A stretch of DNA of 50,799 nt from Penium margaritaceum (GCA_023375785.1 SZWC01006745.1:1-50799); one strand, 5' to 3'; positions 32,340 to 46,400 are shown, numbered from the stretch's first letter. A program made the numbers and translations. Notes: generated by a model from the letters alone, not told the origin.

Positions 32340-32985
32340 TGTTGTGATGTGAGTTGTTTCTGTCTGTTTGTACACCTTACTATGACCACTCGGCCGCGTC
32401 CATGCTCGTGTAGATTGCTGATGCGAGCCTAGCTGGCGCCGAAGCACTGACGATCGGTGGGTCCATCCACTAGCAGCTGCTAGACGGCTGCCACGATGTC
32501 CCGGATGCTTGCTGGGGTGCTCTGCAGCTTTTCTGTAGATGCTAAAGTTCTCCTGGTGGACTGGATCTCGAGCCCAATTTGCATATTTTACATTGTCTGT
32601 CCACCGATCGATACCAAACTTGTACGTGTGACTTGTCGTAGAGTGTTGCTCAAGATTTTGCATCTCTAGGTTCAGACGGTGTTGCGTTTGGATGCCTGTG
32701 CGCAGAGTTACGGCCAAAACAATGGTTTTGAGCCGGTTTTAGGACAAACTGACGATGTTGCGTGCGTCACCTGCTGTGTGTCATGGCAAGTATTTATGCT
32801 TTGTGCTTGTCAGTTGTCATTTCTCTCTACAGTACTAAGCTATTGGAGCTTATGAGACTTTGCGCGTCTCCGTAGCCTGATCCTTGCTGTTTCTTGCACC
32901 AACTTGCTTGCTAGTGTGCTAGCTGACTGGACAGTGTCGCCACATCAGCAGCAGCAAGGCTAAGAAGCTTCCTAGAAACTTCTCA
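32340..32985 (+). repeat. E3 5' LTR (646 bp)
   Basis: TGTTGTGATGTGA...CTTCTCA, followed at once by the primer-binding site. It aligns with 48640-49280 with visible substitutions and small indels. Confidence 0.92.
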
Positions 32986-32997
32986 TGGTATCAGAGC
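32986..32997 (+). promoter_or_regulatory. E3 primer-binding site
   Basis: TGGTATCAGAGC directly after the LTR end, complementary to plant initiator-Met tRNA. Confidence 0.93.
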
Positions 32998-33941
32998 AGC
33001 GAGACCCCTCTTGCTGAGCTGCGCTGTAGAGACGCAGTACCGGCAGCAGTAGTGAGAGTCACCACCGCCGCCACATCCTGGGACCCGTCGCAGCCGATGT
33101 TAGCAACAGCGACGTCACCACGCAAGCGTCACCACCATAGCAAGAGGAGCTACGGTAGTGACGAGATCTAGCAGCTGCACCAGTGAGCAGCAGCAGCACC
33201 GGATGGCTGTAGCAGCCGTGTCTGGCTGCCAGCCTGTACACCAAAAAAGAAAAAAGAGTAGCAACTCGCACCAGCAGCTTGCGGCGGCGGCTGCAAGCAG
33301 TGGCAGTGCGCAGCGACGGCATCGACGGCCGCAAGCAGCAACATCAGTGCAGTAGTAGTAGGAGCAGCACAACATGCACATTGCAGCTGCTACAGCCACA
33401 GCAGCAACAGCGTCAGCTACAGCATTGCAGCAACAGCAGTGGCTACAATAGCGTAACAGTAGTTGCGACACACGCAACAGGAGCAGATCCGCCACAACAG
33501 CAGCGGCGGGCTTGCGCGGCACTGCTGCTACACAGCAGTACTGCGCAGCGACGTAGAAAATGCGTAGCACTACACAGGCCTACGTGGCACTACGCAAGCC
33601 TGCGCAGCCGCAAGCAGGGGGTGATGACGTCACCTCCAGCGGTCACACAGAGCTCACGTGACCAGCAAAAAAAATCACAAGCGTTTTTTTGCTAGCGTAA
33701 GAAACGCTAGTTGTTTTTGTTTTCGCTAGCGTAAAAAACACTAATGTCCTCACCGAATGTGCTGACGTCAGCAACTTCGAGGTCAAAACGTCAGTTTTTC
33801 TGAACGGTTTAACTCCTCGAGAAACGTTGTCAGGTTTTTGTTTGGAGCATTGTTGACGTTCGGCCCCATACTGAGCATTGCGATGGCGCCGGTCCCTGAC
33901 AAGGGCTAGTTGACCCCTCCTCTTCCTCCTCTTTGGGCGTT
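32998..33941 (+). repeat. E3 leader: CAG-rich, hairpins, TGACGTCA sites
   Basis: About 0.95 kb rich in (CAG/GCA) triplets (33060-33520), then stem-loops of CTAGCG/CGCTAG around 33691-33735, and TGACGTCA at 33625-33632 and 33763-33770. No protein is evident; frames here are repeat by-products. Confidence 0.6.
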
Positions 33942-35757
33942 ATGTGTCCGCGGTCGCAGTCCCTCGTGATCGACGAGCTTCGTCGGTTGTAGGACGAGAT
34001 ATGCCGACAGTAGTAGCGGCAGTCCAATGCGTTGCAGGAGATCACGGAGTTACGGCGAGGTCGTTTGGGGGCCTCACAACAGCCACCTGGAGGATCTACT
34101 GGAGCTTCACCATCTGCTCAGCATTCTACATCCTACACAGTGCCACGGCCTCAGCACCACTCATCACACTTTGACACGTGGGATGAGGAGGAGATTGAAG
34201 TTGACTCACGCGAGCACGAACTTCGTGTGCTTGAGGAGCGCATATGTGAGTGACGCCTTGGGTCGCAACCTTTCACTCCGGGACCTTCTCGCCGTCAGGA
34301 TCAGCCACGTCGCTCAGCAGCGTTTACTTTTGGTGGCATTTCCCTCACTGGTGGGCTCCCCATACCCCGTCAACCGTCTCTGGAGCCTGAGGTCGCCCTC
34401 CCCACGGAGCAGCGATTGAAGGACTTTGAGACACCTCCACCCCGTTACGATAGCGACGAGGGCTTTGATTGCTGGGAGACCTTATCTCAGGTGTGGGCCG
34501 ATTCTGAGGGTGTCTGGCCTTACCACCACAGCCGGCACCAGACCCGCGACACTCACCAGGTCTAGACAGCAGCGAAAGTGATGTGCAGTTTCCTCTACAC
34601 CATGCCGCGGGAGACTGTGGTCAACATCTGACCCTTCCTTGGTGAGACCGGGACAAGGACTGGAGCAGATCCGCGTCAGGGCTGGCAGCTGGCCTTGACA
34701 CTTCTCACTGCAGAGACCCATGCCACGAGGGCGGCCCGACTACGTGAGTTTCACTCCCTCCGTCAAGGTCCCACGGATCTTTCAGCTGACTACTGGAGGC
34801 GCGCGATGTGCCGTTACACGCGCCTTAGGACCGGTGGCGGGACGCAGTTGTGGACACTCGACACCATCACGATGGGGGCGCATTTGGACCACGTGAAGCT
34901 GTTTACGGGCTTCGACCATGTGGCTCTCTATGAGTTGTTGGAGTCACTACAGTTGCTTCCTTGGACCCATTGCTACTTCATCCCGGCCACATTGGCTCAT
35001 GAGGCTGTCATCGCCCATCAGCAGAGTCCACTTGTTGCAGCAGTGACTGCGACCCCTCCTACGCCTCTGTCCCAGCTCACCAGTCCCACCTCCACCGCTT
35101 CCTTCTCCTCCTCCTCCTCTATCCCGAGCGGTCAAAATCAGGGCATTGCAACGGCCGGATAGGGGAAGAAGGGGAAGAAAGGATGCGGGAATGGACAGCA
35201 GCAGGAGCAACAACAGTCGGCGAGTAATGGCAGTGGACAATCTATCCACTACTACAACTGTGGTGGCACTCACCACTACATGGAGTGTGAGCAGTCCCTT
35301 GACTGGACTCGGATCATGCGCGGATTTCAAGCAGTGCACACGCAGCGGATTTTTTTGAGTGACACATGGACTAGACTCGCCGCGACCATAACTGCTTTAG
35401 ACGCATCCGTATCACTAGGCGGCAACGGTGATATGGACCCTCGGGATCGCACGATCGCGGAGCTTCATCAGCTGTTAGCGCTTTGTACTCAGGGAGGTGT
35501 GAGTATGTTGTCACAACCGAGTGGTCCTCATACAGCTTGTGTTACTGCGTCTGTTGCCCGTGATGATGCTTGTGGTGGAGCTATGTTGGCTTGCAATGAG
35601 GATGGACCTGACAGTACCGACTCGCTTGACGAGTCACAGGTCCATGTTATTCGTCGTTGTCCTGAGTCGTCTGCTGAGCGTCTAGTAGAGGCAGAGTGTT
35701 CTGTGACATGTTGCTCAGTGTCAACGATTGGTCGTGAGCCGAGTGGCACCTAGATTA
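33942..35757 (+). pseudogene. E3 gag, broken
   Basis: ATG at 33942 opens MCPRSQSLVIDELRRL, a coiled-coil-like start, but codons 17, 24 and 25 are TAG where Gln fits the heptads (33990-33992, 34011-34016). Later in another frame comes SLRQGPTDLSADYWRRAMCRYTRL (34695-35160), equivalent to the E1 Gag core. The zinc knuckle near 35250-35295 reads YYNCGGTHHYMEC, with Tyr for the first Cys. The frame closes with TAG at 35752, at the position of the Trp that precedes the protease motif in E1. Confidence 0.75.
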
Positions 35758-38700
35758 TTGAATGTGGTGCCACCTATCTCATGACCTGTCGTCGTAGTGA
35801 CTTCGTTGTGCTTGGTCCCATTGCGTCCGTTCGGTCTGTTCGCACATGGTCTGGTCAGTCGTTGCCTGTGCAGGGCGTTTGGGTCGTGCAGTTTGATGGT
35901 CCGTCTGGCCCCTTGTACATTTCTGATGTGCTCTTTGTCCCTGCTCTTGAGCTTAGCCTGCTCTCTGTTTGTGCATGCACCAAGATAGGTCGCACTGTTA
36001 AGCACTCTGCTGACTCTACTGTAGTGACTGCTCTTGACACACACGCCATTGTGCTTCTTGCCTCTGCTGTTGATGACCTTTATCATGTGTCTCATTGCAT
36101 TCCCTCTGTTTCTTCTCCCCCTCTCTTCTGTGCGTGTGTTTGTCACTGGTGTTCTCTCCCCTGAGCACCAACGCTTGTTGCATCGTTGCCTCTGCCATGT
36201 GAGCTCAGACATTGTATCCAAGCTCATTCGAACTCAGCCATCCCTTGGTCTTGACGCAACTTCTTTTGAGAAGCCGCCCAAGACCGACTGTCTTTTTTGC
36301 ACCCAAGGTAAGATGCATCGTTGCTCTTACCCTGACTCCTCCTCCCGGACACTGCACCCATTAGAGTTGGTCCACTCGAACCTTCTCGGTCCTCTCCCAA
36401 TGAATTCCCTCTCTAATCGGGGTCGATATGTTCTCACCCTGACCGATGACCTCACCTGGATGCGGTGGGTCTACAGCCTCCGCCACAAGAGCGATGTCGT
36501 ACTTGCGGTCCACTTGTGGCTTGTGATGGCTGAGCATCAGTCTTGTCTCACCCTGCACACGTTCCGCTTGGATCGTGGTGGCGAGTTCTTAGGCGAGATC
36601 GATGCTTAGTTTGCCAAGCACGGTGTTTTTCACTAGCTTTCCGCCCCTGCTACACCACAGCAGAAGGGTGTGTTTGAGCGTTGGAACCGCACCATGGAGG
36701 ATGCGGTTCACGCTATGTGGTCTGAGCGTGGTCTACCAGAGTTCTCTGCCGTTGAGGGCTTCTCCTACATGACGTGGGTCTGGAACCGCTTGCCGTATGG
36801 TCCACTTCCAGACCATGTCATGCCGTACAAGTTGTGGTTTGACCATGGTGTTGATCTCCGTCTCGCTCGCGTTTGGGGGTCCCTCGCCTATGTGTGGTAC
36901 ACCGAGGACCAGCAGGGGTCCAAGGTCTCACCTCGGGGACGCATGTATACCTTCCTTGGCATCTCCTCATGGTCAAAGGCCTGGTGCTTTTGGGACCTTG
37001 CTCATCATCGCATTGTCGAGTCTCGAGATGCCCACTTCTTTGAGGTTCTCACCTACCGCGACTTGTCTAGCATTCTGTTGCTGGCCGCCGACCACGATCC
37101 TACTTGTGTGGCCTCCTGGCGGATGGGGGAGTCTAGTCCTACGGATGGGTTCGTCTGGGCCTCCTCACCTGTGGTCGGGTCTCCGGCTGCTGACGATCCG
37201 GCCATCCTGACTGTGGGTCCAGTAGCCTCATCAGTCCCCTCTGGCACACATGATCCCGTGCTGGTGTCAGACCCCTCTGGCACACGTGATCCCGTGCCAG
37301 TTTTGGTCTCTTCTGACACACATGATCCCGTGCCGGTGTCAGACCCCTCTGGCACACCTAATCCCCTGCCGATGTCAGACCCCTTTGGCACACCCGATCT
37401 AGTGCCAGTGTTGGTCCCCTCTGCCACACCTGATCCAGTACAAGCATCAGTGCCCTCAGGAACACCTGATGCTGTGCCAATATCATTCCCCTCTGACACA
37501 CCCACTCCCGTGCATGCACCCATGTCCCTTACGGCTCTGGCTCATCAGCCTTCCCCGTAGCCTGAGGTGATCGCCTNGCCGGTGTCAGACCCCTCTGGCA
37601 CACCTAATCCCCTGCCGATGTCAGACCCCTTTGGCACACCCGATCTAGTGCCAGTGTTGGTCCCCTCTGCCACACCTGATCCAGTACAAGCATCAGTGCC
37701 CTCAGGAACACCTGATGCTGTGCCAATATCAGTCCCCTCTGACACACCCACTCCCGTGCATGCACCCATGTCCCTTACGGCTCTGGCTCATCAGCCTTCC
37801 CCGTAGCCTGAGGTGATCGCCTCAGCATCGGGTTACTCCCGCGAGCCTGGTGGTCGTCTTCGACCATTGGCCCGTAGGGCTTAGTAGACTGCTGACTTTG
37901 TGCCCAGGCGCCCGACTCGTAGTGTTTAGAGTGGCGAGCCTGGCACGAAGGCCCTTGGCTTGAGTGTCCAGGAAAACTACATTAAGGTGCATCCATCATG
38001 TCTTGTCGGCCACGATTTGGTCTCTCGAGAGTTCTTGGTCGCTTGCGATGCCGCAACCGACCTTGTCGTGGTTAGGTTGAGTCCGGAGGTGTGTGTCTAA
38101 GCCACACGGAGCACTCCCTCAACAACGCCTAATCCAGGCACGTTGAAGGAGGCACTCTCAGCTCACGATGCAGACTTGTGGCGTGCTGCTTGTGAGGATG
38201 AGCTGAGAGCCATCCGTGAGCACAGTGTCTATGAGCTTGTCGACCTCCTGCCTGGACGGAAGGCTTTACATGCCAAGTGGGTCTTTTGCAAGAAGGTGAA
38301 GCCTGATGGCACACTAGATTGCTACAAGGCTCACTTGATGGCCAAGGGATTCTCGTAGGTTGAGGGAGTAGATTTCACCGACACCTTCGCACCCGTTGGC
38401 CGCATGACCACCGCTCGCGCTTTGTTCGGGGTTGTTTCTCACCACAACTGGGAGCTGCACCGGATGGATGTGAACAACGCGTTCCTCCATGGCACCTCAG
38501 AGGAGGAGATCTACATGGCCTAGCCACCTGGACTTGAGGTCGGTGACAAGGTCTGGCGCTTGCGCAAGGCCTTGTATGGCCTCAAAACAGTCACCCAGGT
38601 GCTGGAACTTGGATATCACCGGCACACTAACACATGCCGGTTACGTACAGAGTGACGCAAACCCGTCCCTCTTTCTCAGATGGATAGCTGAGAGCTTCAC

Positions 38701-39506
38701 AACCATCCTGGTCTACATGGACAACCTCCTGATTGCGTCTCCTTCTATGTAGGCCGTGAAGGAGGCCAAGACAGTTCTCCAGGCTGCCTACAAGATGAAG
38801 GACCTTGGCCCTGCAGTTGTGTTTCTCGGGATGGAGATCGTGCGTGATCGTTAGGGACAGACACTCTTGTTGCATCAGGCACGTTACGCCCGCGTTGTGG
38901 GGGAGCAGTTTGCTGACCTCCTGGGTGTATTTCCTATAGCCTCCACCGCCATCACACCTAGCGGACAGGATGCTCTCAAGGTGGATGATCTCGCAGACCT
39001 GGGGGATATAGTGGACGTGATCCTGTACTTGCGCCTGATTGGATCTTTGATGTACTTGGCCACTACCACACGACCTGACATTGCCTTCGCCGTCAACCTC
39101 CTTGTACAATTTTCACAATGTCCTCAGGTGAGAGCCCTTCATGCGGCTATGCGAGTGGTGCGGTACGTGGTGTGCACACCGTACCTCAGACTCTGCTTTC
39201 GACGGCAGTGTTTTGTGGTAGTCGATGGCTACACATACAGTGACTGGGCGTGGAGTCCTGATGGGCGCAGTCGGATAGGCTACGTGTTCCTGCTTGGTGG
39301 CACCGCTGTGTCGTGGCGTAGTGGCAAGCAAGGTTGTATCACACGTAGCTCATCAGAAGCTGAGTATGCTGCTCTAGGGGCAAAGGCTGCTGAGGCGGTA
39401 CGACTGCAGCGTCTATTCTGTGAGTTGTGTCAGTCTGTGCCTTGCATTTTTCTGCGTTGTGACAACCAGAGTGCTCTTGCCATTGCAGAGAACTCAGGTG
39501 TGTTTC
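35758..39506 (+). pseudogene. E3 pol, broken and interrupted by E2
   Basis: Protease motif IIECGAT replaces IIDSGAT. The integrase has the HHCC finger ending CLFCTQGKMH; the first catalytic Asp is Asn (LVHSNLLG), while DRGGEF and VFERWNRT remain. An 11-residue Pro/Ser repeat linker follows (37220-37560), then reverse transcriptase from about 38143 with TAG after KGF and before PPG, a frameshift near 38590, and YMDN instead of YVDD. RNase H runs from about 39220 (YSDWAWSPDGRSR, SSSEAEY, RCDNQSA) to GVF at 39506, where E2 begins. It continues at 48354. Confidence 0.85.
37332..37822 (+). repeat. 245-bp direct duplication joined by one N
   Basis: 37332-37576 recurs at 37578-37822, separated by N at 37577, with one clear base difference (near 37487 versus 37733). 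It covers the linker repeats. Likely an unmerged contig overlap. Confidence 0.85.
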
Positions 39507-40357
39507 AGATAGAAACCTAGGAAGCAGGTTGGGGCAGCATGCGTTGTCGATGCAGCGTGCGGGCTTCCACGCTCGTTGCTTAAGTCTGCTGCCCCCTCAG
39601 TCTGCTGCTCTAGAGACTAAGTCTAGAAGCTCTTGGTTTGTTTCTGAGAAGTGTGCGCGCCAGTGTTAGCGCCAGAAAGCAGCTGAAAACTGAAAGTAAC
39701 TGATTAGCAATGAAGAATGAGCAACATTGGGAGACCCCTCCAAGTTCTAGCTCCCCCGCACTAGTGTAGAACTTGTTACTCAGCTAACCAGCCAATCAGA
39801 GAATAGTGCTAGACCTATTTTCTGGCAGGCAGGGTTTTCTCGGTGAGCTCTGCCAGACGCCCAACAGCCCCAAAACCCGGACGTCGTCCGTTTTGCCTGA
39901 AAACTAGACCATACCATAATACCAACGCTGCAAACGCAGTCGTGCAGTCAGAATTAGCTAGAAAATAGCTACAAGAAGTGATGGTCGCACGAACCCAGGC
40001 AGTGCCTTTGACAGTCAACGATGCCATACAGGACCATACAACAGGAGACATGGACCCTAGGCATTGCATGATGCTGCAGACGCAATGCCAAAGCCAGACA
40101 CAGCGTTTGGTGCATGCAGACATTATCTGCAATGGCAGTGACCGCCGGCGGCCCGACCACCGAGGAGGCCTGCCGATGGAGCTGAGCGCATTGCCAGAGG
40201 AGGAGGCTCTAGCGACGGGTGAATGGGCCTCAGTGTGCGTCGGCTCCACCGAGCGACACTCCAGCGGCGTCAAGTTTTGCCGTCAGTCATCTGTATGCTG
40301 GTGTACACAAGCCGGGAGGACACAACAGAGTACAATGAGAGATGCACGAAACCAACA
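39507..40357 (-). repeat. E2 3' LTR (851 bp)
   Basis: Minus strand: TGTTGG... to ...CTATCT, TG...CT ends. It is bounded by GTTTC outside and the polypurine tract inside. Confidence 0.92.
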
Positions 40358-40366
40358 CTCCCCCAT
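40358..40366 (-). promoter_or_regulatory. E2 polypurine tract
   Basis: ATGGGGGAG on the minus strand adjoining TGTTGG, identical to E1. Confidence 0.85.
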
Positions 40367-40464
40367 AACTCACAGGCGTAGTGCACATGTGCGGGCAGAG
40401 ACACAATCAAGGACCAAATTCCCCGAGGCCAAGCAGAGACGCAAGCAGGGACAGAGAGAGTCAC

Positions 40465-43400
40465 TCACGGACGCATGCCGACTGAACTCACAGCTTTCTT
40501 GAATGAGTCGCGCTTCAGTGCCTTGGTCAAGAAGTCAACCAAGTGCCGTGCTGTCTCAACCCACACAATGCTGTCGCTGCCATCATGTAACAACGAATGC
40601 ACATAGTGATACTCAACATTGATGTGCTTTGTGTGTGTGTGATGCACACCATCATTGTCGGCGATGGCCATGGCACTATCATTGTCACAGTGTAACGTGA
40701 TGGATGCGACAGACTGACCCAATTCAGACAATAGACGACGCAACCACACACTCTCAAACACACATGAGCCAAGAGCAACGTACTCAATCTCAGCAGTGCT
40801 GCGTGCAACGCATCCTTGCTTGCCACTGTGCTAGGACACAGCTGTGCCACCAATCAGAAAGATCCAGCTTGTGCGACTCTTACCGTCTGGACTGTCGGCC
40901 CAGCCAATATCGGTGTAGTCCTCTNGACTGACCCAATTCAGACAATAGACGACGCAACCACACACTCTCAAACACACATGAGCCAAGAGCAACGTACTCA
41001 ATCTCAGCAGTGCTGCGTGCAACGCATCCTTGCTTGCCACTGTGCTAGGACACAGCTGTGCCACCAATCAGAAAGATCCAGCTTGTGCGACTCTTACCGT
41101 CTGGACTGTCGGCCCAGCCAATATCGGTGTAGTCCTCTACGACAACAAACGGCTGACGCCGGAACATGAGACCTCGCCGAGGAGTCGAGACAACATAGCA
41201 CAATATTCAGATTGCAACCTTGTAGTGGAGGTGACGCGGCTCTTGAGAGAATTGGGCTAGGAGGTTGACGGCGAACGCGATGTCCGGGCGCGTCGTCGTC
41301 GCCATGAACATCAGTGACCCGATGACTCGTAGGTATGTGGTCACGTCAAATGGCTCCCCCACAACGGCTGAGTGAGGACTCTTCAGCTTTGCCTGGCCAT
41401 CGTGTGACATGGGTGAGGATGCGCTCGACACGAGTGGCAGATCCTCCGCAAAGCGGGTGGACAATGTCTGCACATAAGCGGCCTGGTGGATGTGCAGGAC
41501 GCCCTGGGAACGATCATGCTCGAGCTCCATGCCCAGGAAGACTCTGGCAGACCCAAGGCCCTTCATCTGGTAGGCGGCGTGCAGCAGATCCTTGACATGC
41601 TGGATGGTAGCCGTGTCTGGCGACGCAATGAGTAGATCGTCGACGTAAATCAGAATAGCGGCGAAGGTCTAGCCTCGCGGACTGACAAACAGTGCGGGGT
41701 CAGCGGTGTTGCGCAGGAGCCCGCCACGAAGGAGCGTACTACTAATTTCTTGGTTCCAGCACGGAGGCGACTACTTCAGGCCATAAAGGGCCTTACACAG
41801 TCGCCAGACTCTCCCAGTGCCATTGTCGAAGCCTGGGGGCTGCACCATGTAGAGCTCCTCACCCTCCAATGAACCATGGAGAAAAGTGTTGCTCACGTCC
41901 ATCTGATGCAGCTCCCACCCGTGCTGGGCGACCAGACTGAAGAGTGCCCGGCTAGTGGAGAACCAGCCAACTGGGGCAAAGATCTGGTCGTAATCGACCC
42001 TAGGAATCTGGGCAAACCCCTTGGCTGTAAGGCGGGCTTTGTACTTGTCCAAGGACCCGTCGGTCTTCCACTTGCGCCGAAAGACCCACTTGGCGCCGAT
42101 GGCCTTTTGTCCTGGGGGAAGGTTGACGAGGTCATACACGTGGTGTTGTTGGATAGCGGCGAGCTAATCAGTGTAGGCAGCGTCCCAGTATGCGGCCTTA
42201 GGAGAGGCTCGTGCCTTGTGTAGGGTGTCTGGGTCCTCTGGGCATGCTGTGGAGCGGATTCAGAGAGCGTGTGCAACTCGCGCCCCAGGTGGGATGCGCG
42301 CGAGTGCAGCGGCGACAGCGTACCGATGCTCATGATGAAGCATGGCGTAGCCTAGTGCGGAGCCCGGGTGAAGGTTTGCAATGATGGCCGAGGTGGTCAG
42401 GCCAAGGGTCTTGGTGCCAGGATCCCTACTCACGACCGTGGGAGCGGAGGAGACACATGGAGCCGCGGGGGGTCAAGGCGCCACGGAGCGAGGTGCGACG
42501 GTCTGCGCGCTCACCGATGGTCTGGGTCGGAGGCTGCCGCCTGGGCCACGCGTGTAGAGTGGCAGGGCAGGTGACGGCACTGAGTTCGTCGGGCTGATGG
42601 AGGCGGACGGGATTGCTGGCCTGGAGGGGCCCACGGATGCAACCGGGACTGTCGGCCCGAGGGACCAGCGGACGCGATCAGGGCTGCTGGTCGGAAGGAA
42701 CCAGCGGACGCGACTTGGGCTGCTGGCCCGGAGGAACCAGCGGACACGACTGGGACTGGTGGCTCGGAGGGATGAGCGAAAGCGACTGGGGCTGATGGCC
42801 CGGAGGGACCAACGGACGCGACTGCGACTGCTGGCTCGGAGGGACCAGCGGACGCGACTGGGGCTAATGGCCCGCAGGGACCAACGGACGCGACTGGGAC
42901 TGCCGGCCCGGAGGGATCAGCGGACGCGACTGGGGCTGCTGGCCCAGAGGGACTAGCGGACGCTACTGGGGCTGCTGGCCCGGATAGACCAGCGGACGCG
43001 ACTGGGGCTACTGGCCCGGAGAGACCAGCAGACGCGACTGGGACTGCCAACTCGGAGGGACTGAGGGATGTGTCACCCGGAAGCGGCAGGACGGAGGATA
43101 GACACACCACTCCCCCACACGACTGGATAGACACGAACGAGCCAGAGCGAATGAGGTCACGAGGAAACAGGTCCTCGAAGAAGAGGGCGTCCCGGGACTC
43201 AACGATGCAGTGCCGGGAGGGATCCCAGAAGCGCCAGGCCTTGGACTGACGAGAGACACCGAGGAAGGTGCAGGGACTTCCGCGAGGGGCGAGCTTGCCG
43301 CCCTGCTGCGGGACGGGCAGCCACACAATGGCCACACAGTCCCAAACACGAGCCGGGCGGAGGTCAGCTCGCTTACCGCACCAAAACTGGTACGATGTGG

Positions 43401-46400
43401 ATTGGCGCGGAAGGGGACCGTGGGGAATCCGGTTCCAGACCCCGGTCATGTAGGCCATGGATTCAAAATAGAATCCCTCGTAGAGACCAGACTCGACCCG
43501 CATGGTACGGACGGCGTCGGCCATAGTACGGTTCCACCGTTCGGAGACACCGTTCTGGGCGGGTGCATAAGGCGCGGATGTTTCATGGCGAATTCCGGGG
43601 GAGGCAAAAAAGGTCGTGGCATCACCCAGGTAATCACCACCGCGATCAAAGCGAAAGCGGCGGAGAGAGCGGTCGCACTCGCGCTCCGCAAGGACAAGCC
43701 AGTCCTGGATGGCTTGGGCAAGATCGCTCTTCTGTTGAAGGCAGAAGACCCAGTGGTAGCGAGAAAAGTCGTCAGTGAGAGTGAAGACGTAGCGACCACG
43801 CTCGCTGACGGACTCGGTGGGGAGAGGACCCATGACGTCTGAATGGACAAGGTCAAGGAGGACGGACGCACGGGAGGAAGACAAGGGATACGTGGACCGG
43901 TGCATCTTCCCCTGAGCGTAGTCAATACACTGAGTTGGGTACGGGAGGGGAAATGTCTACGGGTCAAGGCCCTTGGCCGGCTGGGTGCGGAGCATGCTGT
44001 CTACGGCGGTGGAGTGGACGTGGCAGAGGCGACGGTGCAAGAGGCGAGTGTAGTGAGGAGAAAGCGTACTGGTGACAAATACATGACCTGTGGCGGCCGA
44101 TGGGGAGGAGACGAAAGGAGAGGAGAGGCGAGGTACATGCCACAGGTTGCCACAGGCGGTGGCATGCAGCACAACAAGGCCACACGGACGCAACGACACA
44201 CTGCCAACACCACGCTAGTGCACAACGTCCATGCTCATGCGGTCAAGGACAGTGACGGACAGAGGGCTGAGCTCAAGACCTGGGACGAAGAGGACATCAG
44301 TCAGAAAGATGTCACAGGAGAGACCACGAAAACGAACGACGCCAACACCACGGACAGGCAACACCTGGCCAGAGCCTGTTCGGACACCAGAAACATCACC
44401 TGCAGGACCAAGCACACTTAAGGCCTCACGATAGGCCGTCATGTGATGCGTGGCCCCGGAGTCGATGATCCACGTCTCAACAGGGTCCTGGACCGGGGTG
44501 GCAAGATCAGTAACAATCACATGGCAACAAGGGACGCGGACGCGGTGGAAGGAGGTGCGAATCGAGACTGCCAATCGTCAAGCTAAGCAACGTCGTCCTG
44601 GGAGGGGTTAGCGGAGACAATGAGAGACAACGAGAGAGACGAAGGAACGGGGCACGACTGTAGCTCAATCTCAGTCATGTAGGGCTGGTTAAGGGAGCAG
44701 GATGTGATGCAACTCGCACTTCCCTGGGGAGGAGGGCGAGGCAGGCCGAGCTGGAGCACGATGAACTGCTCCAGCTGGCGCTCATGGGAGGATGGCCCGG
44801 GAGTGTAGACGGAGTGCGGGGTGATAGCGCCGGAGCCCGGGTAGAAGGAGGACTGCGTCGGCGGCAACGGCTGCGGCGCTGGTGTCAGCGGGACTGGCGA
44901 AGCAACCGGAGTGGTGGAGCTGCTGGACGAGGCGGAGGTGTCAGAGCCGGCGACAGTCACGGCGGCAGAGGCGAGACGGCGCTCGCGCTGGCGACGCATG
45001 GTGGCGATGTCGTGGGCCTCATCCGTCGGTAGAGGGCACGTGTACCACCCGTGTCCAGGCTGGCCACAGTTGAGGTAGACCGAGCCGCCAGCGCTTGACC
45101 CGGTCAACGACTGCTGCTGCTGCTGTTGCTGACCTTTGCCTTTCTTGTTCCGACGCTTCTACTTCCCCGACGAGGATGAGGTGGCTGCGGCGGGGGACGC
45201 GACGACCACGGAGGCGATGGCAGGAAAGGCGACGGCAAGGGAGGCGACGGCCTCCGTGCGCTGGAGTTGGGACTCCGGACAGGCTTCCTTAATGCGGAGG
45301 AAGAGCTCGTATGCCCAGGGCATGAGGGTGCCCTGGGCCGCCATGGTAGAGAGAACGTCGTGAGGGTAGTGGACGAAGACGTCCACGTACTCTTAGGTGG
45401 CATCGCGATTGATGGTGAGAAGCGCGGCCAAAGGGGGTGGGGCAGCGGTCCCGAGGCGACGAAGGATGTCCTCCGCCCGCTGTCAGTGTGAGGTGACCGT
45501 CTCGGTCTCCTCCATGTACAGGGAGTTGAACTCCCGCAGCAGGCGCCTAGTCTCAGTGTCGCTGGACAAGCGATGGGGACGAGTGAGAACGTTCCACGTG
45601 GCTGCAGGGTCTGGGATGGCGCCAGTGTTGAAGTTGCCCAAGAAGGGCTCGAGAGCGAGGCGGGAAGCCGGAGTGACGACAGGGACAAGAGCCCGGACAG
45701 CACGGCCAGCGTCATACAGCTAGTCGGCCAGGGTGGCATCATACGGCAGGGTGTAGTATGCCCACAGGCCCTCACCCTGCGCCCAGATGCGGAAGCTGAG
45801 CTCCCAGCTCCGGAACTACTCGTCGGCCTGAAGCGGCGGCGACGGCGTCTCAAAGTCCTTTTGCCTGCGGCCGGCACCCAGAGTGGGGCCAAGGACGGAG
45901 GTCCCTGTCTGCCGCTGGCGCAGAGTCTGCTGCTGGGCCAGGTATTGCGTGGCAGCAGACACACCTGGGCCGGCGTGCCCTGGAGGGGGGAAGGACGGAG
46001 GCGCATTGGGGGAAGACTGGGAGACTAACGGTTGCAGTGCCGCGAGCTGCTGCGTCAAGGCGGCGAGCTGTTGCTGAAGAGTAGCGAGGGGGTCAGGGTT
46101 GTTGCCAACGACGTCAGAGGGCTTCTGGCGTCGCTGCTCCTGCTGCTGTTGCTGCTTCCGTTGTTGCTGCTACTCCTGCTCCAGCTGCTACTCTTGCTTC
46201 TCCTGCTGTTCCTGCTGTTCTTGCTGCTGATGGTGGTGCTGCTGATGGTGCTGCTGCTGCAGGTGCTGTTGCTGTTGGTGGTGCTGCTGCTGCTCTTGCT
46301 GCTCTTACTACTGCCGCTGCTGCTCCTGCCGCTGTTTCTACTGCTGCTGCTGTTGCTGTAGCCGCTAGAAGAAAGGGGGTGGTGGGGGTCCTCCCAACAG

